The notes beneath the pieces were generated by a model that saw only the letters and a list, made by a program, of their open reading frames with translations, searched no databases and was not told the DNA's origin. Made by a program: the position numbers and the translations under genes. Shown here piece by piece: positions 54,681-63,977 of a DNA stretch of 64,000 bases. Origin of the DNA: Opitutus sp. GAS368 (lineage in GTDB: Bacteria; Verrucomicrobiota; Verrucomicrobiia; Opitutales; Opitutaceae); the NCBI GenBank assembly GCA_945903545.1, contig CAMDOO010000002.1, positions 32,390 to 96,389 on the forward strand. Reading direction: 5' to 3'. Position 1 is the first letter of the stretch. Each line of letters starts with the position of its first letter.

Positions 54681-55172
54681 TCACGGCGCCTTCGCGGGCG
54701 CCGCGGCCGCCGCGTCGTCGCGATAGTCGACCACGTAGGACTCGGTGGCGGTCTCCGAGCCGTCCACGAAGAGCGAGAGGTACACCTTGAAGTTCAGCGG
54801 CGGCCGGACGCCCTTCGCCGAGGTGAGCGTGCTGGCGGCGCCGGGGTTGAGGACGGTGCGCTCGTCGGTCGGCTGGTACCGCACCGGCCAGCGCAGGGTG
54901 GCCCGGGCCGCGTCGACCTTCGTTTTCTTCTTTTCCTTGTCGTAAAAGGTGAGGACGAAATTCCCGTTCACGACCTGCAGCCCGAGGAAGGTCCCGTTGG
55001 GCCGCGGGATCGTCTGGCCGTCGATCTTTGGCGCCTCCTCCTGCTTCTTTTCGGCGGCGGCCGGCGTCTTGGCGGGCGTCGCGCCCGGCCCCGAGCGGGG
55101 GGCGGCGGGCTGGCCCAGGGCATCCGCCGCCGCAACGAGCACCAAGGCGAGGAAGGCGGGGCGGACGAACAT
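54681..55172 (-). CDS. Small secreted protein, unknown function
   Basis: 163 residues from ATG 55172 with a signal peptide MFVRPAFLALVLVAAADALG. An Ala/Pro/Lys-rich linker (residues 21-50) leads to a strand-rich domain: TFLGLQVVNGNFVLTFYDKE, VDAARATLRWPVRYQPTDER, LNFKVYLSLFVDGSETATES, YVVDYRDD. Looks like a single beta-sandwich-type domain of the Verrucomicrobiota type; no known family. Upstream of ribBA on the same strand with a REP-like palindrome between. Confidence 0.65.
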   Translation of the reverse strand: MFVRPAFLALVLVAAADALGQPAAPRSGPGATPAKTPAAAEKKQEEAPKIDGQTIPRPNGTFLGLQVVNGNFVLTFYDKEKKKTKVDAARATLRWPVRYQPTDERTVLNPGAASTLTSAKGVRPPLNFKVYLSLFVDGSETATESYVVDYRDDAAAAAPAKAP

Positions 55173-55280
55173 GCGGCAAGGCTACCCGACCCGCGCGGTC
55201 CTGCAAGTCGGTTCACCCCCCGGGCGGCTTTTGCACGATCTTTTCACGCGGGCCGGACCCGGCCGGCTCCGACGGGTTCG

Positions 55281-55341
55281 CTGGAGGAGCGGCTTTAAGC
55301 CGCGAGGTTTCCCTGATCGCGACGTAAAGCCGCTCCTCCAG
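55281..55341. repeat. REP-like palindrome, GGAGGAGCGGCTTTAAGCCGC
   Basis: CTGGAGGAGCGGCTTTAAGCCGCGA and TAAAGCCGCTCCTCCAG are complementary over 17 bases, loop about 25. Classic shape of GTAG-type REP singlets in other genomes. Confidence 0.75.
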
Positions 55342-55407
55342 TACCGATCCGATACCCACGGGAACCGCAGGTTGACGCGTCCCCTTTCCGGCCTTAGCTA
55401 ATTCATC

Positions 55408-55968
55408 ATGAACCCCGTTAGTCGTTTCTTCCTGGCCGCTGCCATGGGCCTCGGAGCCCTTCTATCGCAGCAGGCCGCGGCCCAGGACCCCTCGGTCCCG
55501 GCGGTCGAGGAGCCCGTCTCGGTTTCCGACATGCCACCGCCGGAAGCGGTGAAGGGCTACCTGCAGCTCGGGTTCGATCGCCTGGCCGGCTACGACTTTG
55601 TGCTGAAGGATCAGCCGACGGACCGGAAAGCCCCGCGCTGGACCGGCGAGGAACAGATTCCTGACGTGGTGAAGAGCTGGGATGGCAAGAAAGCCGAGAT
55701 CAAGGGCTTCATGCTTCCCACCAGACTCGAAAAGGGTCTCGTCACCGAGTTCATCCTCATGCGCGACCTGGCCTCCTGCTGCTTCGGCGCGTCGCCCTCG
55801 ATGAACCATTTTATCGTGGTCAAGCCGGCCAAGGGCATCGCCTCGATGGGCGAGAAGGTCATCAAGATCTCCGGCACCTTCAAGGTCGGCACCACCTTCG
55901 ATTCCTTCGGCTTCATGGTCGGCATCTACCAGTTCACCGCCGAGAAGGTCGTCGAGGTTTCGGAGTAA
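55408..55968 (+). CDS. DUF3299-type exported protein, copy 2
   Basis: 186 residues from ATG 55408; signal peptide MNPVSRFFLAAAMGLGALLS to QQAAAQ. The C-terminal domain matches copy 1 (50327-50929) in motif order: VKSWDGKKAEIKGFMLPTRL, TEFILMRDLASCCFGASPSM, VIKISGTFKVGTTFD. The mature N-terminal half is more acidic. Stands alone, followed by a REP-like element of the same GGAGCCTGC family that precedes copy 1. Confidence 0.75.
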   Translation: MNPVSRFFLAAAMGLGALLSQQAAAQDPSVPAVEEPVSVSDMPPPEAVKGYLQLGFDRLAGYDFVLKDQPTDRKAPRWTGEEQIPDVVKSWDGKKAEIKGFMLPTRLEKGLVTEFILMRDLASCCFGASPSMNHFIVVKPAKGIASMGEKVIKISGTFKVGTTFDSFGFMVGIYQFTAEKVVEVSE

Positions 55969-56018
55969 CGCGCCTGACAGAGATCGGGCCGGGCGGATCG
56001 TGGCTCGTTTTCAGTCTT

Positions 56019-56088
56019 GTAGGAGCCTGCTTGCAGGCGATCCGAAGACCCGCTCGAGCGAACCATCGCCTGCAAGCAGGCTCCTACA
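56019..56088. repeat. REP-like palindrome, GTAGGAGCCTGCTTGCAGGCGA
   Basis: TGTAGGAGCCTGCTTGCAGG faces CCTGCAAGCAGGCTCCTACA with loop about 25-30 bases (exact complement over about 23 bases). The same inner unit is at 50088-50155. Confidence 0.8.
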
Positions 56089-56200
56089 AGGCCGGATCTT
56101 TCCAAACGCGCCCCTTCCCCCGGTGCTTGGGTTTGACGCCATCCGGCCGGCCCCAACACTGGCCGCGCCATCCCACAACGGTGGCCAAGAGTCCCTCCCC

Positions 56201-56842
56201 ATGCCCCTCCCCCAAGAACTCTTCGCCAACAACAAGGCCTGGGCCGAGCGCATCCGCCGGCAGCAGCCCGATTTCTTCACCAAGCTCTCGCAGCAGCAGA
56301 GCCCGAGCTACCTGTGGATCGGCTGCTCCGACAGCCGCGTGCCGGCGAACGAGATCGTGGGCCTCCTGCCCGGCGAGATCTTCGTCCACCGCAATATCGC
56401 GAACGTCGTGGTGCACACCGACCTGAACTGCCTCTCGGTCATGGAATTCGCCGTGGATCTGCTGAAGGTCCGCCACATCATCGTTTGCGGACACTACGGC
56501 TGCAGCGGCGTCCGCGCCGCGCTCGACGGCGCCCGCCTCGGGCTGAGTGACAACTGGCTCCAGCACGTGCAGGACGTCCGCAGCCGCCACGCCCCCACGA
56601 TTTCCAAGATTTCCGCGATCAACGACCGGGCCGACCGCCTCTGCGAACTGAACGTGATTGAGCAGGCAGCCAACGTCTGCCGCACCACCATCGTGCGCGA
56701 CGCGTGGGAGCGCCACCAATCCGTCACGGTCCACGGCTGGATCTACGGCCTGAAGGACGGCCTGCTCCGCAATCTCGGCTTCGAAGCCGACGAGACCTCC
56801 GGCGTCGCGAAGGCGTACGAGAACGCCCTGAAGGGATTGTGA
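56201..56842 (+). CDS. can: Beta-class carbonic anhydrase
   Basis: Interconverts CO2 and bicarbonate. 213 residues from ATG 56201 (MPLPQELFANNKAWAERIRR). Zn ligands C42, H98 and C101 are in CSDSRVPAN and CGHYGCSG, with the Asp-Arg pair D44/R46. IFVHRNIANVVVHTDLNCLS, DRLCELNVIEQAANV and VHGWIYGL are family blocks; size matches E. coli Can. The longer open frame upstream is repeat. Transcribed alone. Confidence 0.94.
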   Translation: MPLPQELFANNKAWAERIRRQQPDFFTKLSQQQSPSYLWIGCSDSRVPANEIVGLLPGEIFVHRNIANVVVHTDLNCLSVMEFAVDLLKVRHIIVCGHYGCSGVRAALDGARLGLSDNWLQHVQDVRSRHAPTISKISAINDRADRLCELNVIEQAANVCRTTIVRDAWERHQSVTVHGWIYGLKDGLLRNLGFEADETSGVAKAYENALKGL

Positions 56843-56900
56843 CGATGGCTCGGAGGTAAGACGGACTCGTTGCGTCCGCCGCGATTATTCCGAGGTTCTG

Positions 56901-57064
56901 GGTAGGGCTGGGCCGCTGGGCCGGCCGCGATATTTCCGGGTGTTTCACGCAGATAAGGCCGCTTCGCGGCCAAGGCAAAGTTCGCAGAGACCGGAAGCCC
57001 GAGGATTAAGGGGGTGTCCACACACGCCCTCGATCCAAGGCACGTGGGACACGTGCCCCTACCC
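56901..57064. repeat. REP-like palindromes between carbonic anhydrase and the DUF4450 gene
   Basis: GGTAGGGCTGGGCCGCTGGGCCGGCCGCGAT (56901-56931) and GTGTCCACACACGCCCTCGA ... GGCACGTGGGACACGTGCCCCTACC (57014-57064). The first is identical over its first 18 bases with few changes to the unit starting at 63978. Confidence 0.65.
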
Positions 57065-57074
57065 TTCCTCCGTC

Positions 57075-60000
57075 CTACCTCGCCAGCGTCACGCCCATCA
57101 ACCCCACCACCACGTCATTCGCGAGAGTGCGGAGCGTGAGCGACTGCAGGTTCTTGTCGGGACTGAGCGCAAGATCGAGGACGGTGGCGGCTCCGCCGGC
57201 AGGACGCGGCGTGTTCGGACCGGGCACATAGCTGCGGCCGGTGCCAAGCTCGATCCGGAGCGGGCGCACGGCGTTCGGGCGGTACGCGGGATCGTCGGCC
57301 GTGAAATCCTGGTCCGCCGGCCACCAGTTGAGCGGGTTGTTCAACGCGAGGCGCTCGGTGGTGCCGTCGCGGTAGGTCACGATTACCTCCGCGTTGTCGA
57401 GGCGCGACTGCATCGGATTGGTCGAGCCGACGAGCAGCACGTAAATACGGTTGGCGCGGCCGGTCACCGGCACGGTGATCTCCGCGGGATAATTTTCCCA
57501 GCGCGAGGTGAACGCCACGTTGCGCGCTCCGGCCGCCGCCGGCGTCCGGAACACGATGCCCTGCGGCAGCGTGAACTGGTCGCCGGTGGCCGCGGCGCGG
57601 CGCAGGCCGGCGTCGTCCACCGCAAAGCTGCGCAGCGGTTCCGCCCAGTTGCCGAGGCCCTGCTTCGGGAGCATGAGGGACGCTCGCTCCGGCCGCGGCT
57701 TGAGGTACTCGTTGCGAAAGAGCCTTCCTGCCTCGTCGTTGAAGAGCGCCGTCAGGTCCACCTGGCGCAGGCTCGTGGTGCCGGCGTTGAGCTGCCAGTT
57801 CGTCACCGTGCCCTCGGCGCTACCGAGCTCGCCGAGCTCGACGCGGATCGGGATCGTGCCCGGCAGCAAACCGCTGCCCGGCAGCGCCAGTTCGCCCGAC
57901 TCCGCCATCGGGCCGATGCGCAGGACCAGCGTGCTCTTCTGGCCGCCGACCTCGACGACCGCGGCGCGTTCCCAGGACGAGCTCGTGTTGTTGCGGATCC
58001 GGAAGCGTACTTTCTGCGCGTCCTGCACCGGGGCGGGAACAATCTCCAGGCCGGGCCGCACATCGAGCAGCACCGGATGCCACCACGTCAGGTCGCCTTG
58101 CTTCAGCCTGGCAAACAGTGTCCGCTGCCCCAGCTGGCCCACGATCGCGCCGGACAGGCCGGACTCGGATCGGTTCGGGTTGCCCAGCACGCCCTGGGGG
58201 TCGCTGACGTCAACCAGCTGCGCCGGCGCGAAATCCACCGAGAAATTCCGGCCCGAAGCCGCCACGGCCGCGGTCCGCACCGCCGGGGCGCGCTCGCCGA
58301 CCCAGGTCACCACGACCTCATGCTTGGCGGCGGGCTCGAGTGTCAGCTGCACCTGCGGGTCGCCGATCGCATCCGGGGCGCTGGTCCAGGCTGCGGGCTT
58401 GCCGTTGACCTGCACCGACAGGACCCGCTCGCCGCGGGCGCGCAACACGAGGCGCACCTTGAGCGGGCGGGAAAACTTGGGTTCGATCACATAGCGGTCG
58501 ACCTGGCCTTCGCGCCGGAACGTGAGCCCGAGGTAGGACCGCAGCAGCGAGGCGCGCGCCCACTCGGCGGGAAATCCGGGGCGGATCAGCAGCTCGCCCG
58601 CCGGGACGTCCGGCTGGATGCCGAACAGACCCTCGACGACCGACCGGGCCAGGCTGCCGATCGCGTCGGCGTCGAGCGGCGAACGTGCCGCCACCTCGCC
58701 GGGCGCACGGCCCATGAACATCGAGTCGAGCAGCACGCCCTTCCAGAGTTTCCAGGCCTCCTCGCTGCGCCCGACCTGCCAGAGCGCCAGCGCCGCCTGC
58801 GCCGACTCCCCCGGGCTCACGCTGTTCATCCGCCCGGCCCCAGGCCAGTTCGTGGTGGGCAGCACAAACCAGTCGCCGTCGGGCACGCCTTGCCCGCGGA
58901 CGGGCAGGCGGGTCAGATCCGAATCCAGATACCGCAGCGTTTGGTACGCCTCGAGCGGAGCCGGCAGCTCCGAGTCCACGGTTCGCGTCAGCGTCCACAG
59001 CGACGGGGCCGGGTGCGCCAGCCTCTGCCCGAGGCTGTCCCGGTACTCCGCGTACCAGCCGAGGCCCGGCTGCCAGAGATCATGGTTCACCGCGTCGGCG
59101 ATCCAGGCCATCTCGCGGCGGTGCGGTGCGGGATCCTGCCCGATCAGCGTCGCGACCTGGGCGGCGAGCTTGTGCTGGAAATAGCTCATCGCCGAGGCCG
59201 AGGCCGCGCCGCCGCCGCCGTACGCCAGGCCGTCGGCGTTGGCGAACGCCGCGTACGGCTCGTGCAGGCCGTCGCGGTCGAAAAGCCGCTTCTCGCGCTC
59301 GAAATGCCGCTCGAGGAAGGGCCACCATTGCCGGGCCAGCGCGACGTCGCCCGTCCAGCGGAGGTGCCGGAGGAGCGCATCGGCAAAGCTCAGGTTCATG
59401 TCGCGCCCGGCCACGGGCAGGCTGCCGTTGCTCAGGAGCATCGCGCCGTCGTCACCCGTCAGGTTGGCCGCGGGGTCGGCCCGGGAGACGGCCGGCACCT
59501 TCGCGGCGTCCGCCACCTGTCGGCCCGCCCAGCCGCCGAGGTGTTTCGCCGAGCGGTCGAACCAGCCGAGCGCCACCAGCGCCTGCGGCCCGCGCCAGCC
59601 GGGGATCGCCTGCCGCGTCCCGGAGGCCGCGAGCACGAGGGAAGGATCCTCCCAGAGGGCATCGGCCGCGACCGTCAGGGCCGCGACCGCGGCGTTCACT
59701 TGCGGATCGGGGGTGTCCACCGCGGCCTGGGCCACGAGCCCCGCGCACGCGGCCTCGACCGACTTGAAGAGAGTGGCGAGGGCCAGCGGCGCCGGATTGC
59801 GGGGGCCGGCCTTGCCGGCGCGCTGCACGACCACATGCACCGGCGCGCCGGGCCGCACGGCCGCGCGGCCGAAGAGCACCGGGCGTTCGCCGGCCTTGGA
59901 GGCCAGCAGCGCGTCGAGGCTGTCGAGCGCGGCCGCGTCGCCCACCGCGAGTCGACCGTCGGCCGGACCCGCGCCATTGAAGGCACCGGCCTTGGCCGTG

Positions 60001-60593
60001 TAATCAAAACTGCCGCCGCTGAGCTTGAAGGCGCCGCCCTCATAGGCGGCGGGCGCAAAACTCCACGCCCCCGCGGCATCCGGGCCGCCGCTCGCGCCGC
60101 CGAAGGTCCAGACGAGGTCAACCGGCCCGCCCTGGGAAAGTTCGGCGCGCAGGATCAGCCCGTCGGCATCCTTCAAGGGCAGCGCGGTGATCGTCATCAC
60201 CCCCGGTCCCAGCGCCGGGTCGCGCACTTCGTAGATCATGGCCCCGGCCCGGTAGCGGGCTGTCACGCGCTGCGCCGCCGCCAACCAGCGGTTGGCCGTC
60301 GGGGAGGCGATTCCCAGCCGCACCAACCCGCCCTGGGCGGGCAGGGCCAGCGCGAACTCGGGTTTCTCGCCCGCATCCACGCGAAAACCATCGTTCGGGC
60401 CGTAAAGCGCGCGGTTGAACCGGCCCGGCCCGTTCTCGATCACAAAATCCTGCCCGTCCGCCCGGTAACGCAGCGCCCGCTCGGCGGGGGCCGGGATCTG
60501 CCCCAGGGCCGAAGCGACCAACCCGACCGCCAGCCAGCCCGCGCCCAGGCGCCGGAAGGCGCGGGCGGGAAACGTGCGGAGAGGGCCGAACAT
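57075..60593 (-). CDS. DUF4450 domain protein, probable secreted glycoside hydrolase
   Basis: 1172 residues from ATG 60593 with a signal peptide (GAGWLAVGLVASALGQ). The N-terminal domain has RALRYRADGQDFVIENGPGR, FNRALYGPNDGFRVDAGEKP and RLGIASPTANRW, as in DUF4450. The middle (about 300-680) is an (alpha/alpha)6 barrel-like region: WRGPQALVALGWFDRSAKHL, LRHLRWTGDVALARQWWPFL, NADGLAYGGGGAASASAMSY, LPTTNWPGAGRMNSVSPGES and SPLDADAIGSLARSVVEGLF. The last 400 residues are strand-rich accessory domains. A polysaccharide-degrading role in the periplasm or outside is likely; substrate unknown. It stands opposite a sulfotransferase/APS kinase pair. Confidence 0.75.
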   Translation of the reverse strand: MFGPLRTFPARAFRRLGAGWLAVGLVASALGQIPAPAERALRYRADGQDFVIENGPGRFNRALYGPNDGFRVDAGEKPEFALALPAQGGLVRLGIASPTANRWLAAAQRVTARYRAGAMIYEVRDPALGPGVMTITALPLKDADGLILRAELSQGGPVDLVWTFGGASGGPDAAGAWSFAPAAYEGGAFKLSGGSFDYTAKAGAFNGAGPADGRLAVGDAAALDSLDALLASKAGERPVLFGRAAVRPGAPVHVVVQRAGKAGPRNPAPLALATLFKSVEAACAGLVAQAAVDTPDPQVNAAVAALTVAADALWEDPSLVLAASGTRQAIPGWRGPQALVALGWFDRSAKHLGGWAGRQVADAAKVPAVSRADPAANLTGDDGAMLLSNGSLPVAGRDMNLSFADALLRHLRWTGDVALARQWWPFLERHFEREKRLFDRDGLHEPYAAFANADGLAYGGGGAASASAMSYFQHKLAAQVATLIGQDPAPHRREMAWIADAVNHDLWQPGLGWYAEYRDSLGQRLAHPAPSLWTLTRTVDSELPAPLEAYQTLRYLDSDLTRLPVRGQGVPDGDWFVLPTTNWPGAGRMNSVSPGESAQAALALWQVGRSEEAWKLWKGVLLDSMFMGRAPGEVAARSPLDADAIGSLARSVVEGLFGIQPDVPAGELLIRPGFPAEWARASLLRSYLGLTFRREGQVDRYVIEPKFSRPLKVRLVLRARGERVLSVQVNGKPAAWTSAPDAIGDPQVQLTLEPAAKHEVVVTWVGERAPAVRTAAVAASGRNFSVDFAPAQLVDVSDPQGVLGNPNRSESGLSGAIVGQLGQRTLFARLKQGDLTWWHPVLLDVRPGLEIVPAPVQDAQKVRFRIRNNTSSSWERAAVVEVGGQKSTLVLRIGPMAESGELALPGSGLLPGTIPIRVELGELGSAEGTVTNWQLNAGTTSLRQVDLTALFNDEAGRLFRNEYLKPRPERASLMLPKQGLGNWAEPLRSFAVDDAGLRRAAATGDQFTLPQGIVFRTPAAAGARNVAFTSRWENYPAEITVPVTGRANRIYVLLVGSTNPMQSRLDNAEVIVTYRDGTTERLALNNPLNWWPADQDFTADDPAYRPNAVRPLRIELGTGRSYVPGPNTPRPAGGAATVLDLALSPDKNLQSLTLRTLANDVVVGLMGVTLAR

Positions 60594-60850
60594 ATCCGGA
60601 AGCCTGCTCAGTGGCCGCGGACAGGAAAGAGGAAAGTTGGCCCGGCGGGGAAATCCGGACGAGTCGCGATTCCATCCGCAATATCACGCGGTTCCTGCTC
60701 TGCCGGGCGGCCAGCGGCATCTCTCCCGGGGATGGTTCGGTTCAATCGGCTGGACACCGCTGAAGTCGCGGTGCTGGCACCGCGGTCAGCCGACTTCTCG
60801 TGACATTTCCGACATCTATCAATTTGGATACAATCTAATTGCAACCGTTG

Positions 60851-60868
60851 CCTGACATTTTCGTCAGG
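60851..60868 (+). promoter_or_regulatory. Hairpin in the leader of the sulfotransferase gene
   Basis: CCTGAC-ATTTTC-GTCAGG, a perfect 6-bp stem 12 bases upstream of the ATG at 60881, overlapping the ribosome-binding region. No clear purine-rich Shine-Dalgarno is visible outside it. The 80 bases before are AT-rich (CAATTTGGATACAATCTAAT), a possible promoter with TACAAT as -10. Confidence 0.5.
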
Positions 60869-60880
60869 TAGCGTTACTCG

Positions 60881-61612
60881 ATGATCTCCCACTCCTTTCG
60901 CTGTATTTCCGTCCACATCCCAAAGGCCGCCGGCAACAGCGTGAACCGTGTCTTCGGCGTGGACTGGCAGGATCACAAGGACCTCGCCCGGTACCAAGCC
61001 GAGCTCCCCACCGGGATCTTCCAAGGGTACTTCAAGTTCGCCGTCGTGCGCAACCCGTGGGACCGTCTCCTTTCCGACTACAACTACCAGCGGTGGAAAA
61101 GCCAGCCGGCCGATTCGAAGCTCCATCTCTTTGACGAGCGCGGAGTGCGCCGCGGTTTCGCCGCCTGGATCGAGGCCGCTTTCGCCGAGACGTCGAAGTA
61201 CCCGGCCTCCCGCTGGAGCGGCGAGGTTTCCCCTGGCATCCACCGGTTCAGCCCGCAGCTTGACTGGATCTCCCTGGAGGGCGGGGTCGCGGTGGATTTC
61301 ATCGCCCGCTTCGAGCACCTCGACGAGGACTTCGGCGTCATCCGCCGGACGGTCGGCCTGGAGCAAACGAGCCTGCCCCGACGGAATCCCCGGTTCCACT
61401 TCCACTACTCGCGGTACTACGATGACGCGACCCGCGACCGGGTCGGCCAATATTACGCCCGGGACATCGCGGCGTTCGGCTACGAGTTCGAGGACCGCAA
61501 ATTCCGCCTCGCCTGGCCCGGCTGGAAATCGCTTCGCCCGACCCAGGTCCGGCCAGTCCCGGCCTCCGGCAACGGCTTCGTGAACAAGTCCGCGTCCCGC
61601 CGCGCCGCCTGA
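60881..61612 (+). CDS. Sulfotransferase family 2-like protein
   Basis: 243 residues from ATG 60881. Transfers sulfate from PAPS to a sugar or other acceptor. The 5'-phosphosulfate loop VHIPKAAGNS is at residues 11-20 and the 3'-phosphate-binding block FAVVRNPWDRLLSDYNY at about 53-69, with R57 and S65 as the expected contacts. A C-terminal stretch RFEHLDEDFGVI resembles carbohydrate sulfotransferases. It is followed after eight bases by an APS kinase, which makes the donor PAPS, so the two form an operon for sulfation. The acceptor may be a cell-surface polysaccharide. Confidence 0.85.
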   Translation: MISHSFRCISVHIPKAAGNSVNRVFGVDWQDHKDLARYQAELPTGIFQGYFKFAVVRNPWDRLLSDYNYQRWKSQPADSKLHLFDERGVRRGFAAWIEAAFAETSKYPASRWSGEVSPGIHRFSPQLDWISLEGGVAVDFIARFEHLDEDFGVIRRTVGLEQTSLPRRNPRFHFHYSRYYDDATRDRVGQYYARDIAAFGYEFEDRKFRLAWPGWKSLRPTQVRPVPASGNGFVNKSASRRAA

Positions 61613-61620
61613 CACACGCC

Positions 61621-62241
61621 ATGGTGCGCCTGGACCAGGATTCCCCCCTGCGGCCCGCCGCCACCCCGACCAGCCGCGACCTGCTGGGACATCGCGGCGC
61701 CGTCGTCTGGCTGACCGGCCTGTCCGGCTCCGGCAAAACCACCCTTGCCCGCGCTCTCGAACAGGAACTCCTCGGCTGCGGCGTGCTGAGCGCCGTGGTT
61801 GACGGCGACGAACTGCGCCTGGGCCTGAGCCAAGGACTGGGGTTTTCCCGCGAAGACCGGAGGGAGAGCATCCGCCGCGCCGCCGAAGTCGCGCTCCACC
61901 TCGCCGAGGCCGGCGTGGTGGTGATCGTCGCCCATATTTCACCGCTGCGGGACAGCCGCGCACTGGCAGCCGAACGGATGCGCGAACGCGGGATCCCATT
62001 CGCGAAGGTGTTTGTGAACACTCCCATCGCGATCTGCGAACAACGCGATCCCAAGGGACTCTATAAAAAAGCCCGCACCGGTCAGATCGCGTCGTTCACC
62101 GGGATTGATTCGCCCTACGAAACACCCGAGCACGCCGATCTGGAGATCCGCACCGACCGGGAGTGCGTCGGGGAGTCCCTCGCAAAATTGACCCCACTCG
62201 CCCTCTCGCTCGCGGAACACTCCAGCGCGGCAATGGCTTAG
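61621..62241 (+). CDS. cysC: Adenylylsulfate (APS) kinase
   Basis: 206-residue kinase that phosphorylates APS to PAPS with ATP. Walker A GLSGSGKTT at residues 33-41; VVDGDELRLGLSQGLGFSRE follows, DRRESIRRAAEVALHLAEAG and FVNTPIAICEQRDPKGLYKK, the APS-binding block, are all present. ATG 61621. Co-transcribed with the sulfotransferase. No ATP sulfurylase genes are adjacent. Confidence 0.93.
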   Translation: MVRLDQDSPLRPAATPTSRDLLGHRGAVVWLTGLSGSGKTTLARALEQELLGCGVLSAVVDGDELRLGLSQGLGFSREDRRESIRRAAEVALHLAEAGVVVIVAHISPLRDSRALAAERMRERGIPFAKVFVNTPIAICEQRDPKGLYKKARTGQIASFTGIDSPYETPEHADLEIRTDRECVGESLAKLTPLALSLAEHSSAAMA

Positions 62242-62294
62242 AAGCGGCTGGCATCCATACCGGATGGGGAACGCGGTCATTTCGCTGCGATCCC

Positions 62295-62352
62295 TGTAGC
62301 TGGCTTCGGTGAGGCCGGCGGTTCGGATCCGGGGTCAACGACTCCGGCTGCA
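62295..62352. repeat. REP-like palindrome, GTAGCTGGCTTCGG family
   Basis: TGTAGCTGGCTTCGGTGAGG ... GGGGTCAACGACTCCGGCTGCAG; the right end has lost CTAC to CTGC. Same family as in ftsY. Confidence 0.75.
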
Positions 62353-62511
62353 GTGATTCGCAGGACAAAGCGGGCTTTCTGCTTCAGATCCGACGACCCA
62401 TGCCCGCCCCGGAATTTACTGAAAAAGAAACCCAACCGAGCCGCGTTTGAAACTCGCGATGTAAACGGACGTCAGTACGATCAGATCAGACAACCCCACC
62501 CCCGTTTCTTC

Positions 62512-63954
62512 ATGTCGCACGATCATCACCATCACGGGTGCTGCGGATATTCGACCAATCCGGAGGATTATTTCCTCACCCGCCGCCAGTTTCTCAACCG
62601 GGCAGGCTTGGGCCTCGGCGCCCTCAGCCTCGCCACGTTGCTCGATCCCTCCGACCTCGCCGCCGCCTCGGCCCCTGGGCCGGTCACCGCCGGAAATCCG
62701 CTCCTGCCACGCGCCCCGCATTTTCCCGGCAAGGCCAAGAGCGTGATCCACATCTTCGCCCAGGGCGCGCCGTCGCACATGGACACGTGGGACCCGAAGC
62801 CCGCGCTTTCGCGCCTCGACGGCCAGACCCTGCCCGACGGCGGCATCGCGATGGGCTCGCCCTTCAAGTTCAACCGCATGGGCCAGTCGGGCATCGAGGT
62901 CAGCGAGCTCTTCGCCAACCTCGGCAAGCACGTCGACGACATGGCGGTCATCCGCTCGATGCACACGGACATCCCGGCCCACGAGGTCGCGACCGTGTTC
63001 ATGAACACCGGCTCGCTGCGCATTCCGAAACCCAGCATGGGCTCTTGGGTGGTCTACGGTCTCGGCAGCGTGAACCAGAACCTGCCCGGGTTCATCTCGC
63101 TCCGCACCGGCGGCCTCCCGCCCGGCGGCGCCGCCAACTACCAGGCCGGTTTCCTGCCCGGCATGTTCCAGGGCACCAGCGTCAGCACCGCGTCGCAGTC
63201 GGTGCAGCAGATGATCCAGAACATCCGCAACCCCTACATCAACATGGGGGCCAAGGAACAGGAGCGTCAGATCGACTTCGTGAAGTCGCTGAACGAGATC
63301 CAAGCCCGCAACCTCCAGCGCGATGCCGCGCTCGAGACCCGGCTGGAATCCTACGAGATCGCCTTCCGCATGCAGACCGAGGCGACCGACGTTTTCGACG
63401 TCATGAAGGAGCCGCAGTCCGTGCGCGACGCCTACGGCAACACCCCGCAGGGCCGCCAGCTTCTCATCGCCCGCCGCCTCGTCGAGAAGGGCGTGCGCTT
63501 CGTCCAAGTCTGGCACGATGGCTGGGACCATCACCAAGACCTCGAGGTCCGGATCACCGCCAAGGCCAGGGAAATCGACAAGCCTCTCGCCGCGCTCATG
63601 ACCGACCTCAAGCAGCGCGGCCTGCTCGACTCCACCCTCGTCGTCTGGGGCGGTGAATTCGGCCGCAAGCCGACCAAGGACCGCAACGGCTACGACAACC
63701 CGGGCCGCGACCACAACAACCGCGCCTTCTCCACCTGGATGGCAGGCGGCGGCGTCAAGGGCGGCATCGTCCACGGCGCCACCGACGAGTTCGGCGCCGA
63801 GTCGATCACCGACAAGGTCCACGTGCACGACCTGCACGCGACGATCCTGCGGTGTCTCGGGTTCGATCACACCAAGCTCACCTACCGCTTCAACGGCCGC
63901 GATTTCCGCCTCACGGATGTCGCCGGCAACGTGGTGAAGCCGATCCTCGCATGA
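62512..63954 (+). CDS. DUF1501 family secreted protein, Tat signal
   Basis: 480 residues from ATG 62512 (MSHDHHHHGCCGYSTNPEDY). A twin-arginine signal, LTRRQFLNRAGLGLGALSLA, begins at residue 22; the His/Cys-rich head before it is unusual. The mature part resembles a sulfatase/alkaline-phosphatase-like fold: SVIHIFAQGAPSHMDTWDPK, GVRFVQVWHDGWDHHQDLEV, VVWGGEFGRKPTK, NPGRDHNNRAFSTWMAGGGV. DUF1501 proteins are abundant in Planctomycetes and Verrucomicrobiota, usually paired with a DUF1549/DUF1553 cytochrome-type gene. That partner is not upstream and could lie upstream elsewhere or past the window. Catalytic activity is unproven. Confidence 0.9.
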   Translation: MSHDHHHHGCCGYSTNPEDYFLTRRQFLNRAGLGLGALSLATLLDPSDLAAASAPGPVTAGNPLLPRAPHFPGKAKSVIHIFAQGAPSHMDTWDPKPALSRLDGQTLPDGGIAMGSPFKFNRMGQSGIEVSELFANLGKHVDDMAVIRSMHTDIPAHEVATVFMNTGSLRIPKPSMGSWVVYGLGSVNQNLPGFISLRTGGLPPGGAANYQAGFLPGMFQGTSVSTASQSVQQMIQNIRNPYINMGAKEQERQIDFVKSLNEIQARNLQRDAALETRLESYEIAFRMQTEATDVFDVMKEPQSVRDAYGNTPQGRQLLIARRLVEKGVRFVQVWHDGWDHHQDLEVRITAKAREIDKPLAALMTDLKQRGLLDSTLVVWGGEFGRKPTKDRNGYDNPGRDHNNRAFSTWMAGGGVKGGIVHGATDEFGAESITDKVHVHDLHATILRCLGFDHTKLTYRFNGRDFRLTDVAGNVVKPILA

Positions 63955-63977
63955 ACGCGCCCAAGGTTCTTTCCGCG

